A DNA stretch of 43,885 nucleotides from Chloroflexota bacterium. Its GTDB lineage: Bacteria; Chloroflexota; Dehalococcoidia; Lucifugimonadales; UBA3495. Every line of letters starts with the position of its first letter. Within the stretch, counting starts at the first letter, position 1. Below the pieces are notes generated by a model that saw nothing but the letters and a program-made list of their open reading frames with translations, was not told the origin of the DNA and did no database searches. The position numbers and the translations under genes were made by a program. The stretch is taken from positions 1-43,885 of the forward strand of contig JAPPGG010000016.1 of NCBI GenBank assembly GCA_028875055.1, written 5' to 3'. Positions 17,637 to 25,822 of the stretch are shown here, piece by piece.

Positions 17637-17667
17637 TTATAGCACACTTTCGTCGATTGTGCTATAA
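17637..17667. promoter_or_regulatory. Operator-like inverted repeat upstream of the winged-helix gene
   Basis: TTATAGCACA (17637-17646) and TGTGCTATAA (17658-17667) are perfect 10-base inverted arms with an 11-base spacer. The palindrome lies 45-75 bp before the ATG of the winged-helix gene and overlaps a -10-like TATAAC on that strand. Further half-site-like AGCACA and GGCACA words follow at about 17707-17720. Autoregulation is a natural reading but untested. Confidence 0.55.
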
Positions 17668-17738
17668 ACATTGGATCTAAAGATCTCCAAACAGAGGTAG
17701 TAGAGTAGCACAATGGCACAATGGGCTATTCCTATGCG

Positions 17739-17768
17739 CTATCACCCGCCCGATCTGACAGGTGATAG
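17739..17768. repeat. 8-bp inverted repeat between the winged-helix and amt genes
   Basis: CTATCACC (17739-17746) and GGTGATAG (17761-17768) form a stem with a 14-base loop, 13 bp past the amt stop. There is no T-run on the leftward strand, so it is either a weak terminator for amt or another protein-binding site. Confidence 0.35.
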
Positions 17769-17780
17769 GTAGGTTGTACC

Positions 17781-19172
17781 CTAATCCTCGTCCATGTCGG
17801 GCATCAGGACGAACTCGGGGTAGGACTCCATACGGAGTTCACCGGCGTCCTGGCCCAGGCGTTCCACGTCGTAGGAGACGCGGGTCTTGATGGTGATTTC
17901 CATCAACTGCCAGAGCCCCCAGGAAACGGAGAACACGAAGGCTCCGATGGACAGGATGCCCAGGGCCTGGATGTGGATGGGCGCGCCCCCGGTAATGCTA
18001 ACGGCCAGGGTCCCCCAGATTCCGGCGAACAGGTGGGCCGGCACCGCGCCAACCACGTCGTCCAGCTTCACCTTTTCCAGCAGCTTCAGGCCCAGGACCA
18101 CAACCAGGCCTCCTACGGCCCCGATTATTACCGCCCAGTAGTGCTCGGTAATGTCGGGACGGGCAGTAATGGAGACCAGGCCGGCAATGGCGCCATTGAG
18201 AATGGCAAAAAGGTCGATGCGGCCCAACAGAGGGCGGGACACCAGCAGGGCAACCACCACGCCGGCCGCCGCCGCCAGGTTGGTGTTGACGATGACGATG
18301 CTCATGGCAACGGCGTCCTTGACGCTGGCGATGCCCAGCTGAGAGCCCCCGTTGAACCCGATCCAGCCAAACCAGAGAATGAACACTCCCAGGGTGACCA
18401 CCAGGATGTTGGACGGGGGCGTGGCCCGTACCGAGCCGTCGGCGCGGAACTTGCCCAGCCGCGGGCCCACCACCAGCATGCCGGCCAGGGCGGCCCACCC
18501 GCCGGTACTGTGGACTATGGTGGAGCCGGCGAAGTCGGAGAACCCCAGGTCGCTGAGCCAGCCGCCGCCCCAGGTCCAGGCGCCGACGACAGGATAGATG
18601 ATGCCCGTCAGTACCAGGGTGAAGAGCAGGAAGGACCACATCTTGACACGTTCGGCCAGGGCTCCGGAGACAATGGAGGCTGCCGTGGCCACGAAGACCA
18701 TCTGGAAAAACCAGTCGGACATGGTTGCGTAGCCGGCGCCGTTGGCCAGCACGCTGGCAGCGGCCGAGTCGTCGCCCCCCAGCAGGGCCACCTCATCGCC
18801 GGTGGGCCCGTACATGAACCCGGGCATGCCGATGACCTGCATTACGTCGGTGTACATGAGGTTGTACCCGATGAAGAAGTAGGCCAGGGCGGCGATGGAG
18901 TAGAGGCCGATGTTCTTGAGACAGATCATGCTGGCGTTCTTGGTGCGCACCGACCCGGATTCCAGCATGGTGAAACCGGCGCACATCCACATCACCAGCG
19001 CGCCCCAGATGAGGAAGGAGAAGGTGTTGAATACGAAAGCAGCATCCTCGTCCACGCCGGCGGCGTAGGCAACCGACGGCCTGACAAGCAAGAGGGCCAC
19101 CGTGGCAATGCCGGTGGCGGCGGCAATTACGGCGAGACGCGGCGTGGGAAGGGAATTGAGCAGTCTGAACAT
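17781..19172 (-). CDS. amt: Ammonium transporter (Amt family)
   Basis: This 463-residue polytopic membrane protein moves ammonium into the cell. Residues 1-37 are a likely cleaved signal (long hydrophobic run ending PSVAYAAG). The Amt core follows: FSFLIWGALVMWMCAGFTMLE, GYNLMY, DFAGSTIVHSTGGWAALAGM with the first pore histidine, FILWFGWIGFNGGS, and PAHLFAGIWGTLAV with the second pore histidine. About 11 membrane helices fit. AAGGAGAG precedes the ATG at ideal spacing. No glnK/PII gene is adjacent. A TATAAT on the leftward strand lies at 19395-19400. Confidence 0.93.
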   Translation of the reverse strand: MFRLLNSLPTPRLAVIAAATGIATVALLLVRPSVAYAAGVDEDAAFVFNTFSFLIWGALVMWMCAGFTMLESGSVRTKNASMICLKNIGLYSIAALAYFFIGYNLMYTDVMQVIGMPGFMYGPTGDEVALLGGDDSAAASVLANGAGYATMSDWFFQMVFVATAASIVSGALAERVKMWSFLLFTLVLTGIIYPVVGAWTWGGGWLSDLGFSDFAGSTIVHSTGGWAALAGMLVVGPRLGKFRADGSVRATPPSNILVVTLGVFILWFGWIGFNGGSQLGIASVKDAVAMSIVIVNTNLAAAAGVVVALLVSRPLLGRIDLFAILNGAIAGLVSITARPDITEHYWAVIIGAVGGLVVVLGLKLLEKVKLDDVVGAVPAHLFAGIWGTLAVSITGGAPIHIQALGILSIGAFVFSVSWGLWQLMEITIKTRVSYDVERLGQDAGELRMESYPEFVLMPDMDED

Positions 19173-19520
19173 GATTCTCTCCTTTGCTGGCTACGCAAAT
19201 TGCGCAGGCACTTCAGGCTGAGGCAAGCGTCCGGGACACTGAGTTCGGGACTCCATATTCGGCGCCAGCGTGTCGGGAGAGAAGGGCAGGGAGGGCGGCT
19301 CAGAGGAGGGCCCTTCCCGTATCCGGTTTGCGCCGTGGCGGCACGGCGTTACCGGCACGGTCCGCCGGCTCGAGACACTTACGATGTCGTCTCAATTATA
19401 TTGGCAAGCCGGGCGCTTAACCATAACCGGTCCGCCCCCCGTGCCCGCGCAGCCTGATTTTGGGTACGCGGGCGTGTTAATATAGGCTATCAACCCAGAA
19501 TCGGGGAGGTTACGCGTCCC
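19173..19520. other. Divergent regulatory region between amt and thrC
   Basis: About 350 bp without a gene. It holds a leftward TATAAT (19400-19395) for amt with no good -35 and a rightward TATAGG-like word at about 19481 for threonine synthase. I see no recognisable riboswitch or NtrC-type site. Confidence 0.5.
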
Positions 19521-20699
19521 ATGTTCAGCTACATAGACCGCCTGGAGTGTACCCAATGCGGCAAAACGTATCCCCACGACCAGGTAAGCAAAATCAGTCC
19601 TTGCTGCGGGAAGGTGCTGTTCGCGCGCTATGACCTGCCACGACTGCGCCGCGAGGTAAGCCGGGACGTTTTTGCGGGCCGCGACTCCAACATGTGGCGT
19701 TTTTCTGAACTGATGCCGGTGACCCAGCACGACAACGTGGTCACCCTGGGCGAGGGGGGCACGCCGCTGCTGGCGGCCACCAACCTGCAGAAGAAACTGG
19801 GCCTGAAGAGCCTGTTCATCAAGGAAGAGGGCCTCAACCCCACCGGAACTTTCAAGGCGCGGGGAATCTCCGCCGCCGTTTCCAAGGCGGTGGAGCTGGG
19901 CATAAGCGGATTTACCATGCCTTCGGCCGGCAACGCCGCCGGCGCCGCAGCGGCCTACGGGGCCCGGGCCGACCGCCCCATGAAGGTATTCATGCCCCAG
20001 GATGCCCCTTCCGCCAACAAGAAGGAATCGGTCATGGCGGGTTCGGAGCTTAACCTGGTGGACGGACTGATCAGCGACGCGGGCCGAATCGCCGTGGCAG
20101 TGGCGGAGGAACAAGACCTGTTCGACCTCTCCACCCTGAAGGAACCCTACCGGGCCGAGGGCAAGAAGACCATGGGCCTGGAAATAGCGATGCAGCTGGG
20201 CTGGAAGATGCCCGACGCCATAATCTACCCCACCGGCGGCGGCACAGGCATCATCGGGATGTACAAGGGCTTCCAGGAACTGCTGGAACTGGGCTGGATT
20301 GAAGGCACGCCGCCCAAGTTCATTGCCGTTCAGCCCACCGGTTGCCAGCCCATAGTAAAGGCATTCAATGACGGCGCCGACACGGCCCAGATGTGGGAAA
20401 ACGCCGCCACGGTGGCGGACGGCCTGCGGGTGCCCGGCCCCTTCGCCGACTACCTGATCCTGAAGGCTATCCGGGAGACGGGCGGTACTGCCCTGGCCAT
20501 CGAGGATAACGATATGGTGGAAGCCATGTACGAAATCGCCACGGAAGAGGGCATCATCGCCTGTCCCGAGGGAGCGGCCACCCTGGTGGGCCTTAAGAAG
20601 CTGCTGGAGCAGGGGTTCCTGGGCGCCGAGGAGTCCATAGTCCTGCTGAATACGGGGTCCGGTTACAAGTACCTGGACCTGATTCGCGACAGCAACTAG
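19521..20699 (+). CDS. thrC: Threonine synthase
   Basis: This 392-residue PLP enzyme converts O-phosphohomoserine to threonine in the cytosol. The N-terminus has a small zinc-ribbon-like motif (Cys10, Cys13, Cys28, Cys29), common in one bacterial/archaeal threonine synthase class. The PLP lysine is Lys112 in NPTGTFKARG, with the substrate loop SAGNAAGAAAAYGA and the phosphate-binding YPTGGGTGIIGMYKGF. TLGEGGTPLLAA marks the family. A GGGGAGG site lies about 13 bp before the ATG. It stands alone, with no hom or thrB beside it. Confidence 0.9.
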   Translation: MFSYIDRLECTQCGKTYPHDQVSKISPCCGKVLFARYDLPRLRREVSRDVFAGRDSNMWRFSELMPVTQHDNVVTLGEGGTPLLAATNLQKKLGLKSLFIKEEGLNPTGTFKARGISAAVSKAVELGISGFTMPSAGNAAGAAAAYGARADRPMKVFMPQDAPSANKKESVMAGSELNLVDGLISDAGRIAVAVAEEQDLFDLSTLKEPYRAEGKKTMGLEIAMQLGWKMPDAIIYPTGGGTGIIGMYKGFQELLELGWIEGTPPKFIAVQPTGCQPIVKAFNDGADTAQMWENAATVADGLRVPGPFADYLILKAIRETGGTALAIEDNDMVEAMYEIATEEGIIACPEGAATLVGLKKLLEQGFLGAEESIVLLNTGSGYKYLDLIRDSN

Positions 20700-20741
20700 T
20701 GGTTTGGCGCCTTGTATTAACAGGTAAAGTGAGTCCGTTCG

Positions 20742-20777
20742 CGGTGAGACCTTCGACAGGTTCAGGGCGAAGGGGAT
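20742..20777. repeat. REP-like hairpin upstream of ispH
   Basis: CCTTCG and CGAAGG flank a 12-base loop containing ACAGGTTCAGGG. This is the degenerate form of the widespread intergenic TTCGACAGG-type repeat. Related words occur in the MITEs elsewhere in the window. Confidence 0.4.
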
Positions 20778-20816
20778 ACTTCGATACCCCGGAAGACGAA
20801 AGGAGTTGAGGGAGGG

Positions 20817-21722
20817 ATGGTCATGGAAGTGGTACTCTGCTCTCCTCGCGGCTTTTGCGCCGGCGTGGTCCGGGCCATCCAGGTGGTGGAAGAATGCCTG
20901 GAGCGGTTCGGTCCGCCAATCTACGTAAAGCACCAGATTGTCCACAATCCTTACGTGGTGGGGGAACTGGAAGCGAAGGGCGCGGTCACCGTGGAAACGG
21001 TGGAAGAGATACCGGAAGGGTCGCGGGTGGTCTTTTCGGCCCACGGGTCCCCTCCCGAGGACTTTGAACGGGCAAGGGAACGCAACCTGCAGGTAATTGA
21101 CGCCGTCTGCCCGCTGGTTACCCGCGTACACAACGAGGCCAAGAAGTATCATCGTGAGGGCCGCCGAATCATACTGGTGGGCCACGACGGGCACCAGGAA
21201 GTGAAGGGCACCATGGGGCAGGCCCCCATGGAACTGGTGGACGAGAACTCAGACAATGGCATTCCTGTATGGGAAGATGATGTGCCGGTGGCCGTGCTGA
21301 CCCAGACCACCCTTTCCACCGGCGACACGGCCGCAGCCATTGACCATATTCGGGAACGGTTTCCCCAGGCCGAGATACGCAACGACATATGCTATGCCAC
21401 CACCAACCGCCAGGCGGCGGTCAGCAGGATGGCAGCCTTGGTGGACATGGCCCTGGTAATCGGGGCCCAGAACAGTTCCAACTGCAACCGGCTGCTGGAG
21501 CTGGCCCTGTCCCTGGGAATACCGGCCTACCTGATAAACGGGCCCGAAGAGATCCAGCCGGAGTGGATGGCCGGGGCAGCCAGAGTGGGGATCGCATCCG
21601 GAGCTTCAACCCCGGAAGTGCTGGTGGACGCCGTGATAGCTGCGCTGAACCCGGAAAAGGTGACCAACCTGGAGGTGGTGGATGAAGACATCAGCTTCAC
21701 CATGCCCCGGGAATTACGGTAG
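20817..21722 (+). CDS. ispH: 4-hydroxy-3-methylbut-2-enyl diphosphate reductase
   Basis: This 301-residue enzyme performs the last step of the MEP pathway, making IPP and DMAPP, and uses a [4Fe-4S] cluster. Its three cluster cysteines are visible: Cys14 (SPRGFCAGVVRAI), Cys98 (IDAVCPLVTRVH) and Cys192 (NDICYATTNRQ). The active-site residues His43 (IVHNPYVV), His76 (SAHGSPP) and the HQEVKGTMGQ block with His126 and Glu128 are all there. The ATG at 20817 follows GAGGGAGG; ATG 20823 is an alternative. Its isoprenoid output is the general precursor for any sterol or quinone made by this cell. Confidence 0.95.
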   Translation: MVMEVVLCSPRGFCAGVVRAIQVVEECLERFGPPIYVKHQIVHNPYVVGELEAKGAVTVETVEEIPEGSRVVFSAHGSPPEDFERARERNLQVIDAVCPLVTRVHNEAKKYHREGRRIILVGHDGHQEVKGTMGQAPMELVDENSDNGIPVWEDDVPVAVLTQTTLSTGDTAAAIDHIRERFPQAEIRNDICYATTNRQAAVSRMAALVDMALVIGAQNSSNCNRLLELALSLGIPAYLINGPEEIQPEWMAGAARVGIASGASTPEVLVDAVIAALNPEKVTNLEVVDEDISFTMPRELR

Positions 21723-21876
21723 CTCAGATCCTCGCCAACCTGGCGAAGGGACCGCAAGCGGCGCGCGCCTGCCGGAAATTTCGTGACCATGTTCAGTCAA
21801 CCTCCCCTTCCCGCTAGTTTGGCCCGGTTATCGAAAGACAGGCACCGGCGCCTTTTCGCCCGCCATCGGGGCTGAT

Positions 21877-22962
21877 TTGAGCCTCCTGGAGGAACGGGGA
21901 GCTCCCCGACCCCTGATCCGCCGTGTCTTTTCCCTGCCCACCCTGGTGTCGCTGGCGCTGGCGGGGGCCTTCCTCGCCTTCCTGTCCACCCGCCTGGAGG
22001 TTGACTTCGGAGCAACCTGGCAGCACGTGCGTTCGGCCAATGCCTGGTACCTGGCGCTGGCCGTGGCGATTCACTACACTACCTTCCTGTTCCGGGGCCT
22101 CAGGTGGAGGCTGCTGCTGAACAACAGCCGGGACGGGGACGGAGAAGCTGCCGGAGTATGGCAGTGCAGCCAACTGGTTTTGCTGGGCTGGTTTGCCAAC
22201 TCGGTGGCCTGGTTGCGGCTGGGCGACGCCTACCGCGCCTACCTGTACCACGAGGAGCGCCGCGCCCCCTTCGTCCGCACCATGGGGACCATCCTCTCGG
22301 AGCGGCTGCTGGACATCACCACCGTGGCGCTGCTGCTGGCCGTTTGCCTTCCTTTCGTGGCGAGATCGGGCGGAGGCGGGGCCTGGACCGTGGTGGCCAC
22401 TGCCGCCTCCCTGCTGGGGCTGCTGGCCATGGCGTTGCTGGCAATTGCCGCCACCCGGGACAGCGGCGGAGGGCTGCTTCGGCGCCTTACTGCCTGGCTG
22501 CCGGACCGCCTGGCAGGGTGGATTCTGGAACGTTACAGCCAGTTTCGCGACGGTGCCCTGCTCAGCCTTCAGCGGATACCCCTGGCCGGGGTTTACGGGC
22601 TGCTGGGATGGCTGGCGGAGACAGCCCGGCTGTACCTGGTAACCCAGGCGCTGGATATTCACCTGTCGCCGGCCCTGATCGTGTTTACGACCCTGGCCAA
22701 TTCGCTGCTGACCCTGGTACCCACCCCGGGGGGAGTGGGAGCGGTGGAAGCGGGCCTGGCCGGCCTACTGAAGCAACTGTCCACCCTGTCCACGCCGGCG
22801 GTGGCGGCCCTGGTGGTGGTGGACCGGTCCATCAGCTATTTGAGCGTCATTGCGGTGGGCGCCGTCCTGTTCCTGGTCAGGTGGGCGGCTGGGCACCTGC
22901 GGAAAACCGAGCCTTCTACCGCCGACGCAGAGAACCCCGCGGGGAAGGGTGGGCAGGCATGA
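21877..22962 (+). CDS. Flippase-like/LPG-synthase-type integral membrane protein (UPF0104)
   Basis: This protein has about 361 residues and 7-8 membrane segments. The family pattern is clear: TTFLFRGLRWRLLL, LLGWFANSVAWLRLGDAYRAYL, a segment with ILSERLLDITTVALL, and near the end TLVPTPGGVGAVEAGLAGLL. Members resemble the membrane domain of lysyl-phosphatidylglycerol synthase and are thought to flip or modify lipids. No aminoacyl-transfer domain is attached. The start is uncertain: TTG 21877 is used because no ATG is in frame upstream. Its stop overlaps the next ATG by four bases. Confidence 0.8.
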   Translation: MSLLEERGAPRPLIRRVFSLPTLVSLALAGAFLAFLSTRLEVDFGATWQHVRSANAWYLALAVAIHYTTFLFRGLRWRLLLNNSRDGDGEAAGVWQCSQLVLLGWFANSVAWLRLGDAYRAYLYHEERRAPFVRTMGTILSERLLDITTVALLLAVCLPFVARSGGGGAWTVVATAASLLGLLAMALLAIAATRDSGGGLLRRLTAWLPDRLAGWILERYSQFRDGALLSLQRIPLAGVYGLLGWLAETARLYLVTQALDIHLSPALIVFTTLANSLLTLVPTPGGVGAVEAGLAGLLKQLSTLSTPAVAALVVVDRSISYLSVIAVGAVLFLVRWAAGHLRKTEPSTADAENPAGKGGQA

Positions 22963-23330
22963 TTTATACGGCCAGCTACTATGACCCCCAGGACTGGATG
23001 GGGCAAACTTACCGGGTTTCCCGCGCCCATCCGAGGGGCCGCAAGACACAGTGGGAGACGCTGCCCTTCCTCTACCCGCCCCTTGCGCTGTTGAGGGCAT
23101 ACCGGCAGGGAGACCTGGATTTCGAGGAGTTGAGCCGGGAGTATCGACGGGAGCTGGACCAGAAGCTGCTGGTGGATTTCCGGATGAGGCGCTGGCTGAC
23201 GCAACTGCCGAGCATGGGAGACGTAACCCTGCTCTGCTTTGAGCGGGGCGAGGAATTGTGCCACCGCCGTATAGCGGCCCGATGGCTCCATGAACACGCG
23301 CCAGGGCTGGAAATGGGGGAGTTGAGGTAG
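22959..23330 (+). CDS. DUF488 family protein
   Basis: This 123-residue protein has the DUF488 pattern. The N-terminus MIYTASYYDP...YRVSRAHPRG is followed by a YRRELD block and the ending VTLLCFERGEELCHRRIAARWL, where the Cys/Glu...CHR motif is nearly invariant. The function of the family is unknown. It begins in the stop codon of the flippase-like gene (ATGA overlap), so the two are translationally coupled; this does not by itself show a joint role. Confidence 0.82.
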   Translation: MIYTASYYDPQDWMGQTYRVSRAHPRGRKTQWETLPFLYPPLALLRAYRQGDLDFEELSREYRRELDQKLLVDFRMRRWLTQLPSMGDVTLLCFERGEELCHRRIAARWLHEHAPGLEMGELR

Positions 23331-23497
23331 TTTCCGGTGCGGGCCAGGGGCGCGGAAGAGGCCACGCCCGGGCAACGGACCTCCCCAGGGATGTGTCAGG
23401 TGGGAAGGCAGGCGGAGTGGAACACGTCATTGCGGAGCGGGCCGAAATCCTGCATGGCCAACAGTGCACACCGGTCAGGCACAGCAAGGACTCGAGG

Positions 23498-23693
23498 CAG
23501 GGCTATCGCATGAAAGATTCTTCCTACAGCCGGCTAATATCCACAAGGCAAAGCTATGTCGCCCTGAGCTTGCCGAAGGGCCTGAAATCCTTCCCCACGG
23601 CCTCGCTACGGTCCGAAAGCCAGTTGGCAGGGAGGAGTTTAGATTCTTCGGCAAGCTCAGAATGACAATTTACTTACTCATGCGATTGCCCTG
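23498..23693. mobile_element. MITE family A, copy 1
   Basis: This 196-bp non-coding element is about 90% identical to 43614-43810. It starts CAGGGCTATCGCATG and ends CATGCGATTGCCCTG, so the ends are inverted repeats with one change here. Inside, CTGAGCTTGCCGAAG (23564-23578) and CTTCGGCAAGCTCAG (23646-23660) form a second perfect 15-base inverted pair. The flanks GGACTCGAGG and GGACTCCTGG agree at 8 of 10 bases, like an aged 10-bp target duplication. Confidence 0.75.
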
Positions 23694-23832
23694 GGACTCC
23701 TGGATGCCGGCCTTCGCCGGCCGGCCGGGGCTGGCCGGCACGGAAATCGCGCCAACTCGGAACTCTTGCCCTTAGCAGGGGAACGTTCCATTCGAGGCAG
23801 TACCGCCCAGGCGGAGCGATCGAAATGTAATC

Positions 23833-23856
23833 AGGGCGGGTTTGAAACCCGTCCCT
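23833..23856. repeat. Palindromic intergenic repeat B, copy 1
   Basis: The core GGGCGGGTTTGAAACCCGTCC is a near-perfect palindrome. It is preceded by TCGAAAT and followed by CTGCC; the same arrangement recurs at 41611-41633. Confidence 0.6.
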
Positions 23857-24009
23857 GCCTGTATAGACCACCCAAATCGCAACGCCGACCCGCAGTCGGT
23901 TGGCATTCCCTTAGGGCCGGGATGTCTTGTATAATCTGTTTACCGGTAAGGCTGGTGGTCGTACATCTGGCGGCAACAGACCCAATCTGGAGCAGGTGGC
24001 GGGGTAGAA

Positions 24010-24432
24010 ATGCCTGACAGGTATCAGGACGAAATAGAAGAGATTCTCAAGGGCATTGAGGAAGATGAGCCTGCCCGGCCGGCTCGCCGAACCCAGCCTA
24101 TCATCGACGACATGCCCCGGGAGGCCCGGCAGGAACCGCCCCTGTACCGCGACCAGCCCAGCTCCGGCGACGGCTCGGCGTCCAGGTGGAAGCACGTAAC
24201 TCCCGGCAGGGTAGCCCTGGCCGGATTCGCGCTCCTGGTACTGGGCCTGGCGTTGAACTCGGTGGGGTTTGGCTGGCTGGTGTGGCTGGGTTTGCTGGGA
24301 CTGGCCGGCGCCTATCTGCTGTTCTTCGTCCGCCCCCGTCCGATAAACCAGGACAAGCGGTGGCGTGGCAGGTCGGTAGAGTCGCAGGGGCCGTCACCGT
24401 GGCAGAGATTCAAGCGCTGGATGAGCGAATAA
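24010..24432 (+). CDS. Small membrane protein of unknown function
   Basis: This 140-residue protein is not recognised. Residues 1-60 are acidic and proline-rich (begins MPDRYQDEIEEILKGIEEDE) and probably cytoplasmic. Residues about 66-107 form a tight hydrophobic hairpin of two membrane helices (VALAGFALLVLGLALNSVGF and LVWLGLLGLAGAYLLFFV). The basic C-terminus ends WQRFKRWMSE. The DEIEEIL start resembles the short helical tails found on some rhomboid proteins. A TATAAT at 23930-23935 and a terminator just downstream suggest it is a single-gene transcript. Confidence 0.65.
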   Translation: MPDRYQDEIEEILKGIEEDEPARPARRTQPIIDDMPREARQEPPLYRDQPSSGDGSASRWKHVTPGRVALAGFALLVLGLALNSVGFGWLVWLGLLGLAGAYLLFFVRPRPINQDKRWRGRSVESQGPSPWQRFKRWMSE

Positions 24433-24445
24433 TCGCTGGGACCAG

Positions 24446-24928
24446 TCAGTCCTCTGGAAGGTACTCCCGAAGCGCGAAGCTTTGGGAGTTTTGCTTTTCA
24501 CCTGCCACCCAGACGCCGTGCCTTCCCCCGCCGGCATTCTGATACAACTGCTTTCGCATGTCGGCCAGTCCTGCCGCGTCTTCCAGGCGCAGCAGGTGGG
24601 TGGAGCAGCGGCAGTCTGACGAACCGAATCCCCGGGCCACTGCCTCTCCGCCCATGCGCGCAATGGCTTCGGCCCAGCGACATTCCCAGCGTTTCCCGCT
24701 GACCAGCCACCAGACTTCGGATACCCTGGCCGAAGCAGTCAGATAGTCAATGTGCCAGTGGAGTTTCTTGTCCTGGCGGAGATGGCGGCGGACCCGACTC
24801 TGGAGGCCATTCATGGCGCTGCCGCAGTAGAGGTAGAGGCCGGCGGGAAACTCGCAGGTTCCCAGCCGGCCCACTTCCAGGCTCAGGCTTTCCGCCAGGT
24901 CAATGACCAATATGTAGCTGCCCTTCAA
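24446..24928 (-). CDS. DUF123 family protein (GIY-YIG-like nuclease fold)
   Basis: This 160-residue protein matches DUF123. KGSYILVIDLAESLSLEVGRLG is followed by FPAGLYLYCGSAMNGLQSRVRRHL and HWHIDYLTASARV, then CRWAEAIA and GFGSSDCRCSTHL. In some archaea and bacteria this domain is fused to endonuclease III, so a DNA-repair-related nuclease is suggested by family only. The start is a TTG; no ATG is available. The last 15 codons are read through a terminator hairpin belonging to the opposite gene. It follows the LLM oxidoreductase gene by 30 bp. Confidence 0.8.
   Translation of the reverse strand: MKGSYILVIDLAESLSLEVGRLGTCEFPAGLYLYCGSAMNGLQSRVRRHLRQDKKLHWHIDYLTASARVSEVWWLVSGKRWECRWAEAIARMGGEAVARGFGSSDCRCSTHLLRLEDAAGLADMRKQLYQNAGGGRHGVWVAGEKQNSQSFALREYLPED
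24463..24497 (+). terminator. Intrinsic terminator for the small membrane-protein gene
   Basis: ACTCCCGAAGC (24463-24473) pairs with GCTTTGGGAGT (24479-24489; one G-T pair), with loop GCGAA and then TTTTGCTTTT. It lies 30 bp past the stop at 24432 and inside the 3' end of the convergent DUF123 frame. Confidence 0.75.
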
Positions 24929-24958
24929 GACCGGCCGAACCCGCAGGAGAGAGGCTTA

Positions 24959-25822
24959 CTAACCGGACACCGCCTGCTTGAATTCTTCAATGGCCTTGAT
25001 GTGGGCATCGGGATTGGGCAGCCCGGCCCGCATGGTGTTGATGGACAGGTGGGTGGCCCCGCACTCGGCCCAGGCTTCGGTGGCACGGTTCCAGGCCTCG
25101 GCGCCATCAGCGTAATTGAGACGCCCCTCGATGCCGATGCTGGCGGGGTCCCGGCCGGCCTTGGCGGCCAGTTCGCGCATCTGGCCGATGCGTTCCTGGC
25201 CGGCGCTGTCAGGCTGGAACTGGGGGAACCAGCCGTCACCCAGCCTTCCGATGCGGTCCACCACCTGGTCGGCGCCGCCGCCGAACCAGACGGGGATGGG
25301 CTGCTGCACCGGCAGGGGGTTGATGCCGGCGTGGGTGACCTTGTGGTACCTACCCTCGAAGTTGACGATATCCTGGGTCCACAGGGCCCTCATCAACTCA
25401 ATCTGCTCCTCGCAGCGGCGGCCCCGGTTGCGGAAGCTTTCGCCCAGGGCCTCGTATTCCACGTCGTTCCAGCCGACGCCAATGCCCAGGCGGAGCCGTC
25501 CGCCGGTCAAAACGTCCACGGCGGCGGCCTGCTTTGCCACCAGGGCGGCCTGCCGCTGGGGCAGGATGAGAATGCCAGTGGTCATCTGCAGCCTTTCGGT
25601 GATGCCGGCCAGGTAGCCAAAGAGGACGAAGGGTTCGTGGAAGGTGTCCACGTGGCTGTAGGGCCGGTTCCACTCCTCGCGCTTGCTGGCATCGGCGCCA
25701 AGGACGTGGTCGAACACCAGCAGGTGCTCGTAGCCCAGGGCTTCGGCGGCCTGGGCATAATCGCGAACGGCCCCGGGGTCGGACCCGATTTCAGTCTGGG
25801 GAAAAACAACGCCTAGCTGCAT
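24959..25822 (-). CDS. LLM class F420-dependent oxidoreductase
   Basis: This 287-residue luciferase-like TIM-barrel protein opens with MQLGVVFPQTEIGSDPGAV. It shows the family blocks FDHVLGAD, ERLQMTTGILILPQR, KQAAAVDVLTGGRLRLGIG, VGWNDVEYEALG and PIPVWFGGGADQVVDRIGRLGDGWFP. These belong to the F420-type (TIGR03619-like) LLM subfamily, which oxidises or reduces small organics with coenzyme F420 or sometimes FMN. The substrate is unknown. AGGAGG precedes the ATG at good spacing. Confidence 0.88.
   Translation of the reverse strand: MQLGVVFPQTEIGSDPGAVRDYAQAAEALGYEHLLVFDHVLGADASKREEWNRPYSHVDTFHEPFVLFGYLAGITERLQMTTGILILPQRQAALVAKQAAAVDVLTGGRLRLGIGVGWNDVEYEALGESFRNRGRRCEEQIELMRALWTQDIVNFEGRYHKVTHAGINPLPVQQPIPVWFGGGADQVVDRIGRLGDGWFPQFQPDSAGQERIGQMRELAAKAGRDPASIGIEGRLNYADGAEAWNRATEAWAECGATHLSINTMRAGLPNPDAHIKAIEEFKQAVSG

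Larger units (their letters stand above)
23331..24009. other. Repeat-rich intergenic region
   Basis: About 680 bp with no gene. It holds MITE copy 1 (23498-23693), a CCGGC-rich hairpin at about 23703-23742 of the TGCCGGCCTTCGCCGGC type, the palindromic repeat at 23833-23856 and, near the end, a rightward TATAAT (23930-23935) that could serve the small membrane-protein gene at 24010. Confidence 0.6.

Noticed and set aside
17739-17768. Inverted repeat as a clear amt terminator
   Set aside because: The stem is only 8 pairs with a 14-base loop and there is no T-run on the leftward strand.
17973-19457. A 494-codon rightward open frame opposite the ammonium transporter gene
   Set aside because: It is the antisense of a clear amt gene in a GC-rich genome, has a Gly/His/Asp-rich composition with no domain, and no ribosome site.
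19392-21194. A 600-codon leftward open frame across threonine synthase and ispH
   Set aside because: It overlaps two strongly supported genes on the other strand and has the composition of a GC-rich shadow frame.
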